Origin: JBBDXA01 sp040902585 | Lineage (GTDB): Bacteria > Planctomycetota > Phycisphaerae > Phycisphaerales > Phycisphaeraceae | Direction of reading: 5' to 3' | Length of the DNA stretch: 15,600 bases | Assembly: GCA_040902585.1 (NCBI GenBank) | Contig: JBBDXA010000207.1 | Location: 1 to 15,600, forward strand | In this document: positions 1 through 6,103 of the stretch, piece by piece | Position numbering within the stretch: the first letter of the stretch is position 1 | Layout of the letters: each line of letters starts with the position of its first letter | The notes under the pieces: model-generated | Databases searched by the model: none | What the model saw: the letters and a program-made list of their open reading frames with translations, nothing else | Told to the model about the DNA's origin: nothing | Translations under genes and position numbers: made by a program

Positions 1-2
1 GG

Positions 3-155
3 TGGGGCTTTCCAACCTTCACGCCATCGGGAATGCCAGGGGAGACGGGAGGCCAGGGCGCGACCATCATCAACCATACCACGATCATCACCAACTCCTC
101 GATCAACGGCAAGAGCTTTATCGATCAGGACAGCGGCATCACGCAACAGGAATGA
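3..155 (+). CDS. C-terminal 50 codons of an unrecognised protein (5' end outside window)
   Basis: Reading from base 3 gives an open frame of 50 codons ending in TGA at 153-155. I counted 39 of the 50 third positions as G or C, which fits the coding bias of the other genes here. The peptide is rich in Gly, Thr, Ile, Asn and Ser, with alternating stretches such as ATIINHTTIITNSSINGKSF that look like beta strands, and it ends SGITQQE. There is no recognisable motif, so I do not assign a function. A tail- or surface-protein C-terminus is conceivable but unsupported. An overlapping frame starting with GTG at base 2 runs further (to 241), but it is His/Arg-rich and looks like a shadow. A weak hairpin (TAACAA 160-165 with TTGTTA 179-184) follows the stop, without a T-tract. 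Confidence 0.55.
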   Translation, partial: WGFPTFTPSGMPGETGGQGATIINHTTIITNSSINGKSFIDQDSGITQQE

Positions 156-390
156 CCGATAACAACGACAACAGGCGTTTGTTAGGTATTCCAGTTTCTA
201 GGAAATCCGCCCCGCCAAATGCGGCCTCCAATCGAACGTAACCTCTAGTATTAAACAGTGGTTATGAAGAATCGCCTCGAAAGTCGTTTTCCAGAGTACC
301 CCGCCGAAACCCCCCGAATTCGGCCATTTCCTTGGACACCTACTCTGCAAGACCTAAAATCGTAAGTCACGTCTTGAGCATGTTTTAGAC

Positions 391-420
391 TCCCGCCGTT
401 TCCCGTCATTTCCCGTAGAT
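391..420. repeat. Three TCCCG repeats with 10-bp period
   Basis: TCCCGCCGTT, TCCCGTCATT and TCCCGTAGAT follow each other directly, so TCCCG recurs at 391, 401 and 411, about one helical turn apart. The 8-mer TTTCCCGT occurs exactly at 399-406 and 409-416, and its reverse complement ACGGGAAA at 629-636. The phasing resembles a multi-copy protein-binding site, but no protein can be named. Confidence 0.5.
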
Positions 421-482
421 TCTCGTGTCCATTAACACCTGTCGATCGGTCTGTTCTGAATCGCCCCGTTCGGCACCAAATG

Positions 483-501
483 TCGTGTCTAGTAGACACG
501 A
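483..501. repeat. 19-bp palindrome TCGTGTCTA-G-TAGACACGA
   Basis: Two 9-bp arms (483-491 and 493-501) are perfect reverse complements around a single central G at 492. The right half-site is repeated as GTAGACACG at 492-500 and 503-511, 11 bp apart. A shorter copy GTAGACA lies at 584-590, and CGTGTC also occurs at 424-429. The structure fits a dimeric regulator operator or a recombinase/plasmid-type site. Which of these it is cannot be decided from the sequence. Confidence 0.6.
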
Positions 502-512
502 GGTAGACACGG

Positions 513-566
513 GGTAGCCATTTTACAAGTGAACCATGCAAAAGCACTTAAGGCCAAATGGCTACC
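513..566. repeat. Inverted repeat, 11-bp arms, 32-nt loop
   Basis: GGTAGCCATTT (513-523) is exactly complementary to AAATGGCTACC (556-566), separated by 32 nt. As RNA it would form a stem-loop about 130 nt upstream of the metallohydrolase start codon. No T-tract follows the right arm, and a G-run follows instead, so it does not look like a simple Rho-independent terminator for + strand transcription. Confidence 0.55.
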
Positions 567-683
567 AGGGGGTAGGGGGGTAGGTAGACAATTGGCCACC
601 TTGGCCGCCGGCTGCCCACGGATCGCTCACGGGAAACAAGCGGGATTCCAGGCCGGCTCCGTTATCATCGCTGGTCCACACCC

Positions 684-690
684 AAGGAGG
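684..690 (+). promoter_or_regulatory. Shine-Dalgarno AAGGAGG for the metallohydrolase gene
   Basis: AAGGAGG lies 6 nt before the ATG at 697. It decides the start: the frame is open back to 529, but the upstream codons are not preceded by such a site and encode no plausible N-terminus, while 697 opens directly onto a signal peptide. Confidence 0.85.
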
Positions 691-696
691 CTTCTC

Positions 697-3213
697 ATGT
701 CACGATTCGCACTGGCCGCGCTCATCGCCCTTTCCTTTGCCTTCGCCTTCGCCGCTTCGCCGCTGCCGGCGACGGAGGTGATCACGCTGGATGCGTCCAA
801 CTACGACGCGACGGTTCCAGCCGGGAAGGAAGTCGATGCCATCTATGGCGACACCGTCCTTCGCAACGACAAGATCGTGGCTGTGATCGGCAATTCGATC
901 GCAGGCCGCAACGCGAACCTGACCGTGAAGGAAGTCGCCGGCTGCCTGCTCGATCTGACCCGCCGCGATTCCAACAACGATCAGCTCAGTTGCTTCTTCC
1001 CCAACGCCGGCCGCGCCCCCTACCGCTCAGGAGCGCCGTCCAAGGCAAACCAGTTCGCCGTCAACAGCGATGAGAAGGATGTCAAGCAACCTTACGTCAC
1101 CACCACCTACGTGCTGCCCGACGGCGCGGAGTATATCCAGGTCGCAACGACCTACACCAACAAGACCGACAAGGAGATGAAGGTCGCACTCATCGACAGC
1201 ATGCGCGCGGACCGATCCTTCGATCAGGGCTTCGACGAAGCGCTCGGCCTGATGTGGGTCTACGACCGCTGGTTCGGCCAGGCGTATGGCGTGGTCGTCG
1301 TGACCGAAGGCGTGAAACAGGTGCCGCCGCCCGCGACGGCAACACCCGGTCGCATCTTCGGCAACATCTACTATGAGAAGGATGGCAAGCGCGAGGTCAC
1401 GCTCGAACCGGGTAAGAGCTTCACGCTGACGCGCCGTGTGATTCCCGGAAGTACCGCCTTCGAAGTGCGCACCATCGCGGAACGGCTGGCAGGCGTGAAG
1501 CAGCAGTACGTCATGTTTCGAGTGAACGACGCCGATGGCAGCGTGCGCGATGCGGATGTGCTGATCAACAAGAATGGCAAGTTACTCTCGCGTGGTCGAA
1601 CGGATGCGAAGGGCACGGTGGAAATGATCGGCCTGCCCGTCGGGGAGTACGAAGTGGTGATCTACGCATTGGGCCGCACGGAGCACAAGCAGGATCTCAC
1701 GGTCCAACGCGGCGAGAGCCAGAACCTCCCGATTACCTTGGACCAGCCCGGCTACGTCCTCGGCAAGATCACCGATGCCAACGGCGGGCCGATTCCCTGC
1801 AAGGTGCAGTTCATCGGTATCGAGCCGACGAAGGATCCTTTCTTCTTCGTCGACGGCGGCGAGCATCAGGTTCACAACTGCCGATATTCGGATGACGGCG
1901 CGTTCAAGCAGCCCATCGGCCCGGGCAAGTATCAAGTCATCATCAGCTACGGCCCGGAGTACGACGCGATCTTCACGCAGATCGAAGTCGCCCGCGGCAA
2001 GGAAGTTTCCCTCGCAGGCAAACTCGTCCGCACAGTCGATACAAAAGGCTGGATTTCCAGCGATTTTCACAGCCATTCCTCGCCATCAGGCGACAATACT
2101 TCCAGCCAGTTCGGGCGCGTGCTCAATCTGCTGTGCGAACACATCGAGTTCGCCCCCTGCACTGAGCATCAGCGCATCGACAGCTACACGCCGCACCTGA
2201 AGCGGCTGAAAGTCGAACATCTCATGGCCACCTGCACCGGCATGGAATTGACCGGTCTGCCCCTTCCTTTGAATCACCAGAATGTGTTCCCGCTGATTCA
2301 CAAGCCCCACACGCAGGACGGCGGCGGCCCGCTCGTTCACCCGGACCCGCGGGCTCAGATCGAGCGCGTCTATCTCTGGGACAACAAGAGCGAGAAGGTC
2401 GTGCAGCAGAATCACCCGGACATCGTCAAGATGTTTTTCGATAAGGACGGGGATGGGAAGATGGACAAGGGGCTGGACATGGCACCGTTCATGACCGTGA
2501 TCGAAGTGCATCCGCCGCTGGGCGTCTTCACCGGTGCCAAGGGGGAATTCGGAGGCAAGAAAGTCTCCGACAGATCCTTCCGCTGGATGCAGACGCTCAA
2601 CCAGGGCTACCGCGTGCCGGGCGTGGTCAACACCGATGCCCACTACAACTTCCACGGCTCAGGCTGGCTGCGGAACTGGATCAAGAGCCCGACCGATGAC
2701 CCGGCGAAGGTGAACACGATGGACATCGTCCGCGAGTCGAACAAGGGACACGTCATCATGAGCAACGGGCCGTTCCTGGAAGTCGGCGCGTGGTGGAACA
2801 ATCCGCTCATCGATGCTCATCCATCCGACCCCGGCGATGACCTCGTCGCCAAGGATGGCAAGGTGAGCCTGCGCATCCGCGTGCAGTGCCCCAACTGGTT
2901 CGACGTGAACCGCGTGCAGGTCTTCATCAACGGTCGGCCTGATCCGAAGCTTAATTTCACGCGCAAGAGTCATCCTGCAATGTTCACCGATGGCGCGGTG
3001 AAGTTCGATCAAACGCTCGATGTGCTGCTCAAGAGCGATGCGCATCTGATCATCGCGACGGTCGGCGAAGGGCTGGAACTGGGCGCGGTGATGGGCCCGC
3101 AGCGGGGCAAGGATGTGCCCGTTGCCGTGAGCAATCCGATCTACGTGGACGTGGACGGCGGCGGTTTCAAGGCGAATGGTGATGATCTGGATGCGCCGAT
3201 CGAGAAGAAGTAG
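697..3213 (+). CDS. Secreted CehA/McbA-family PHP-type metallohydrolase with carboxypeptidase-regulatory-like domains
   Basis: The product is 838 aa and starts with a Sec signal peptide (MSRFALAAL... then a hydrophobic core, likely cleavage near residues 20-26), so it acts outside the cytoplasm. An N-terminal beta domain (to about 265) is followed by two carboxypeptidase-regulatory-like, transthyretin-fold domains (about 269-348 and 349-450; TDAKG and LPVGEYEV in the first). The catalytic part is a PHP-like fold. It shows DFHSHSSPSGD (H458, H460), a TEH segment (E490, H491), LNHQN (H527), EVHPP (E603, H605) and NTDAH (D647, H649), consistent with a set of metal ligands. A DKDGDG loop at 582-587 looks like an EF-hand Ca2+ site inserted in this domain. 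CehA and McbA are known as carbamate/amide-ester-type hydrolases, but the substrate here is unknown. The gene ends 46 nt before addB. Confidence 0.88.
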   Translation: MSRFALAALIALSFAFAFAASPLPATEVITLDASNYDATVPAGKEVDAIYGDTVLRNDKIVAVIGNSIAGRNANLTVKEVAGCLLDLTRRDSNNDQLSCFFPNAGRAPYRSGAPSKANQFAVNSDEKDVKQPYVTTTYVLPDGAEYIQVATTYTNKTDKEMKVALIDSMRADRSFDQGFDEALGLMWVYDRWFGQAYGVVVVTEGVKQVPPPATATPGRIFGNIYYEKDGKREVTLEPGKSFTLTRRVIPGSTAFEVRTIAERLAGVKQQYVMFRVNDADGSVRDADVLINKNGKLLSRGRTDAKGTVEMIGLPVGEYEVVIYALGRTEHKQDLTVQRGESQNLPITLDQPGYVLGKITDANGGPIPCKVQFIGIEPTKDPFFFVDGGEHQVHNCRYSDDGAFKQPIGPGKYQVIISYGPEYDAIFTQIEVARGKEVSLAGKLVRTVDTKGWISSDFHSHSSPSGDNTSSQFGRVLNLLCEHIEFAPCTEHQRIDSYTPHLKRLKVEHLMATCTGMELTGLPLPLNHQNVFPLIHKPHTQDGGGPLVHPDPRAQIERVYLWDNKSEKVVQQNHPDIVKMFFDKDGDGKMDKGLDMAPFMTVIEVHPPLGVFTGAKGEFGGKKVSDRSFRWMQTLNQGYRVPGVVNTDAHYNFHGSGWLRNWIKSPTDDPAKVNTMDIVRESNKGHVIMSNGPFLEVGAWWNNPLIDAHPSDPGDDLVAKDGKVSLRIRVQCPNWFDVNRVQVFINGRPDPKLNFTRKSHPAMFTDGAVKFDQTLDVLLKSDAHLIIATVGEGLELGAVMGPQRGKDVPVAVSNPIYVDVDGGGFKANGDDLDAPIEKK

Positions 3214-3247
3214 CTCATCGTTTGATTCGTGCCATGCAACTCTCACC

Positions 3248-3253
3248 TACAAT
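3248..3253 (+). promoter_or_regulatory. Candidate -10 element TACAAT directly before the addB start
   Basis: TACAAT ends 6 nt before the ATG at 3260, and no purine-rich Shine-Dalgarno lies between 3214 and 3259. A sigma70-type start about 7 nt downstream of the box would fall on the ATG itself, giving a leaderless mRNA. The -35 is unclear: TTGATT at 3222-3227 leaves 20 nt, which is too long, and TTCGTG at 3226-3231 leaves 16 nt. Confidence 0.4.
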
Positions 3254-3259
3254 CCCGTC

Positions 3260-6103
3260 ATGCCGGTCAAGCTCGAATTCCTGGGCTGGAGTGGTCCCGC
3301 GCTGCCGCTGGCGGCGATGTGGCTGCGCGATCGCTACGCGAAAGGCCGGGTGTGCGATCTGGGTAAGGTCATCATCGTCGTGCCCGGTGCCCGCGCGGGG
3401 CGTCGCATGCTGGAATTGCTCGCCGAGAGTGAAGGTGTGCTCGTGCCGCCGACGATCATCACCACCGGCTCACTGCCCGAGCGGTTGTACGAATCGCCGA
3501 TGCGCGTCGCCGGTGAACTTGAGGTGTCACTCGCGTGGATGCATGCCCTGCGATCGGCGGAGCGCGCGGTGCTTGAGCGCATCATCCCGCAGCCGCCCGA
3601 GGATGGCGATCTGCAAGGCTGGCTCGCGCTGGCGCGGGAGTTGACTTCGTTGCACGACCAGCTCGCCGGCGAAGCGGTCACGCATGAACAAGTGATCGAA
3701 GCCTGTGAGAAGAATGATTCCTTTAATGATGCCCAGCGCTGGCAGGCGCTGGGCGAGCTGCATGAGGGGTTCACCGCGACGCTGGCTGCGCGGAAGATGA
3801 GCGATCAGAACGGCGCACGCAGCGAAGCGATCGCGAATGAAGCATGTCGCAGCGAGGAGGACATCATCCTGCTGGCGACGGCCGACTTGCCGCAGGTGAC
3901 GCGAAGGATGCTCGCGCAGGTGGCGGATCGCGTCGTCGCCCTGATCCATGCGCCCGAGTCAGAGCGCGGGGCGTTCGACGAACTCGGTTGCCTGCATCCT
4001 TCCGCATGGCGTGATCGCCGGATTGAGGTGCCTGACGAGATCATTCACATCGTCGACCGACCGCGCGATCAGGCGACTCAGGTGCTGCGCCTGCTCGAAG
4101 CCGTGCCAATACCCGCGCCGGCTGCGGATGAAATCACCCTCGGCGTCGGCGATGCGACGATGACTTCGATGCTTCAGCGATCGCTCGAACTGGCGGGACT
4201 TGCAGCTCACGCGCCCGTCGGCCGCCCGCTCACACAGTCGCGACCCGCCCTGCTGCTGGCGGCCCTGGCCGACCTGACCGCGCGGCCGCGACTCGATCGC
4301 TTCGCCGCCGCCCTGCGTCATCCCGACTTGGACGCTTACCTTCGCCGCACGCTCGCCGATGCAGCCGCGGACAAGGCGATTATCGACTGGCTCTCGCTGC
4401 TGGATGAATACATCGGCGAGCACCTCATGGGCCTGACCGTGGGCCACTGGCTGGGTGAGGAGAGGAAGGCGGCCCAGCTCAAGCGCGTGCATGAGGCGGT
4501 GTTCGACCTGCTGCCCGGCGAGCCCGAAGTGCGCCGGCCGCTGCCGGTGTGGATGGACGCCATCGCATCACTGCTGACGCGCGTGTATGACGCCGTCGGC
4601 CTGGACCCGCATCAGCCGCACGATGCCGTCGCCGCGCGGGCGATCAAGACCCTCGGCGATGCCCTGCGCGAACAGGCATCGCTGGATGAAGGCGACCGCC
4701 TCACGCCGCTGGTCACCTTCGCCGATGCCGCGAGATTCACCCTCTGGCGACTGGCCGACAGCGAGACGCCCGTCGCCGCCGAGCCGCAAGGCCCCGCGAT
4801 CGAGTTGCTCGGCTGGCTCGAACTCCAACTCGATGATGCGCCGCACCTGATCATCACCGGCTTCAACGAACATCACATTCCCCAAAGCGCCGACAGCGAT
4901 CCTTACCTGCCCGATCACCTCAAGCATGAGCTGGGCCTCATCGACAACACGCGCCGTCTCGCCCGTGACGCAGCCGCCTTCACCGCCATCCTGCACAGCC
5001 GCCCGCACCTGGCCATCATCGCCGGCCGTCGCGGGCATGACGATGAACCGCTCAAGCCCTCGCGCCTGCTGCTGACCGGTGACGGCAGTGCGCTGGCGGA
5101 TCGCGTGCTGCGGTTTTATCCCAAAGACCCGGCCGACGATGACAGCCACGCCACGCCGCCGCTGCTGCCTGTTGGCAAGGCCAATCGTTTCGCCCTGCCG
5201 CGCCCGCAGCTTCCGGATCAGCCCCTGGTGAAGCTGCGCGTCACTGCCTTCCGCGATTACCTCGATTGCCCGTATCGCTTCTATCTAAGGCACATTCGCC
5301 GTCTCGAAGCGGTGGATGATCACGCTGTGGAACTCGATGGCCTTCAGTTCGGCAACCTGGCGCACCGCGTGCTCGAATGCTTCGCGCGAGGCGAGACGCG
5401 CGACAGTCATGATGTCGAAGAGATTGCCGCGCATCTGGAAGACACGCTCGAACGAACCGCCGCCCAGACCTTCGGCGAGCGCCCGCCCGCCGCTGTCCTC
5501 ATCCAGATCCAGCAGCTTCGCCAGCGGCTCATCGCCTTCGCCCAGTGGCAGGCCGAGCAGGTACGCGAGGGCTGGCGCATCGTCGCAAAACACACGGAGC
5601 GATCACTCGTGTGCCCTTTCGATGTGGATGGCCTGCCGCTCACGCTCACCGGGCGCGTCGATCGCATCGACCAGCGCGGTGACGAGTACCGCATCCTCGA
5701 CTACAAGACCGGCGACGCCGGTGATGATCCCGAATCCTCCCACCGCACAGGTCCGAAGGACGGCAAGACCTGGACCAACCTTCAGCTTCCACTCTATCGT
5801 CTGCTCGCCGAGCCGCTGGGCGTGCGCGGGAAGATCACGCTCGGCTACATCCGCCTGTCCAAGAAGCTGAAGGAGATCGGCCTCGCCGCCGCCGAGTGGA
5901 ACGATGCGGAAGTCAACGAAGCCATTGAAACCGGCAGACACATCATCCGCCAGGTTCGCAAAGGCATCTTCTGGCCGCCGCGCGAAGCGAACGCCAAACG
6001 GCTCGATGAGTTCTCGGCGATTCTCATGGATGAATACCTCGGGCGACCGCAGGTGATCGAGGAACTGAGCCGCGTGTGGCGCGAAGGCGAGGTGGCGCCA
6101 TGA
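3260..6103 (+). CDS. addB: AddB-like PD-(D/E)XK nuclease subunit of a helicase-nuclease
   Basis: The product is 947 aa. The N-terminus has a strand and loop, VIIVVPGARAGRR (37-49), where a Walker A would sit, but it lacks GK[ST]; so the helicase-like part is probably not an ATPase, or only a structural one. A conserved AddB/RecC-like segment runs from ITGFNEHHIPQ (about 532-542) through DSDPYLPDHLK to PLKPSRLLL. The C-terminal RecB-type nuclease is complete: LDCPYRFYLRHI (C670), GNLAHRVLE (H702), GRVDRID (D801), LDYKTGD (D814, K816) and QLPLY (Q842, Y846). Only one of the four cysteines of the classical AddB iron-sulfur cluster is evident, and there are none after the DYK motif. It should resect DNA ends together with the downstream AddA. 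ATG at 3260 is preferred over an in-frame start at 3176 inside the previous gene. The stop overlaps addA as ATGA. Confidence 0.87.
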   Translation: MPVKLEFLGWSGPALPLAAMWLRDRYAKGRVCDLGKVIIVVPGARAGRRMLELLAESEGVLVPPTIITTGSLPERLYESPMRVAGELEVSLAWMHALRSAERAVLERIIPQPPEDGDLQGWLALARELTSLHDQLAGEAVTHEQVIEACEKNDSFNDAQRWQALGELHEGFTATLAARKMSDQNGARSEAIANEACRSEEDIILLATADLPQVTRRMLAQVADRVVALIHAPESERGAFDELGCLHPSAWRDRRIEVPDEIIHIVDRPRDQATQVLRLLEAVPIPAPAADEITLGVGDATMTSMLQRSLELAGLAAHAPVGRPLTQSRPALLLAALADLTARPRLDRFAAALRHPDLDAYLRRTLADAAADKAIIDWLSLLDEYIGEHLMGLTVGHWLGEERKAAQLKRVHEAVFDLLPGEPEVRRPLPVWMDAIASLLTRVYDAVGLDPHQPHDAVAARAIKTLGDALREQASLDEGDRLTPLVTFADAARFTLWRLADSETPVAAEPQGPAIELLGWLELQLDDAPHLIITGFNEHHIPQSADSDPYLPDHLKHELGLIDNTRRLARDAAAFTAILHSRPHLAIIAGRRGHDDEPLKPSRLLLTGDGSALADRVLRFYPKDPADDDSHATPPLLPVGKANRFALPRPQLPDQPLVKLRVTAFRDYLDCPYRFYLRHIRRLEAVDDHAVELDGLQFGNLAHRVLECFARGETRDSHDVEEIAAHLEDTLERTAAQTFGERPPAAVLIQIQQLRQRLIAFAQWQAEQVREGWRIVAKHTERSLVCPFDVDGLPLTLTGRVDRIDQRGDEYRILDYKTGDAGDDPESSHRTGPKDGKTWTNLQLPLYRLLAEPLGVRGKITLGYIRLSKKLKEIGLAAAEWNDAEVNEAIETGRHIIRQVRKGIFWPPREANAKRLDEFSAILMDEYLGRPQVIEELSRVWREGEVAP
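6089..6103 (+). promoter_or_regulatory. GAGG ribosome site and ATGA stop-start overlap, addB/addA
   Basis: GAGG at 6089-6092 lies 7 nt before the ATG at 6100, and the addB stop TGA (6101-6103) shares bases with it. This supports translational coupling and chooses 6100 over the in-frame GTG at 6076, which would add MARRRGGA and no domain. Confidence 0.8.

Larger units (their letters stand above)
156..696. other. Gene-poor, repeat-rich spacer
   Basis: About 540 bases contain no convincing coding region. Base composition is visibly more AT-rich than the flanking genes, especially at 156-300 and 350-480. It holds a perfect 10-bp palindrome CCGAATTCGG (314-323), three TCCCG repeats at 10-bp spacing (391-420), a 19-bp palindrome (483-501), an inverted repeat with 11-bp arms (513-523 and 556-566), a G-run tract (568-584) and a tandem pair TTGGCCACC/TTGGCCGCC (592-609). 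The only long frame, 98 codons on the minus strand (547-251), resembles no family I know. The last part must carry the promoter of the metallohydrolase gene, but I could not pick -35/-10 boxes with confidence. Confidence 0.6.

Noticed and set aside
160..184. Rho-independent terminator after the first partial gene
   Set aside because: The stem is AT-rich with a bulge and no T-tract follows, so it is not convincing.
2..241. 79-codon frame on the + strand beginning with GTG at base 2
   Set aside because: It is a His/Arg/Asp-rich shadow of frame 3, which has high GC3 and ends at 155.
251..547. 98-codon minus-strand frame in the spacer
   Set aside because: The translation is Arg- and Gly-rich with no recognisable family, there is no Shine-Dalgarno, and it runs straight through the palindrome and inverted repeat.
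529..696. N-terminal extension of the metallohydrolase (56 extra codons)
   Set aside because: The extension reads through the repeat region and would bury the signal peptide. AAGGAGG placed 6 nt before ATG 697 gives a better start.
156..696. tRNA gene or CRISPR array in the spacer
   Set aside because: No T-loop GGTTCGAATCC-type sequence or cloverleaf was found on either strand, and the repeats are short and not separated by uniform spacers.
3176..3259. Upstream start of the AddB-like gene inside the metallohydrolase gene
   Set aside because: The extra 28 residues are a shadow of the previous gene (Arg/Ser-rich). MPVKLEFLGWSGPAL at 3260 is a natural N-terminus.
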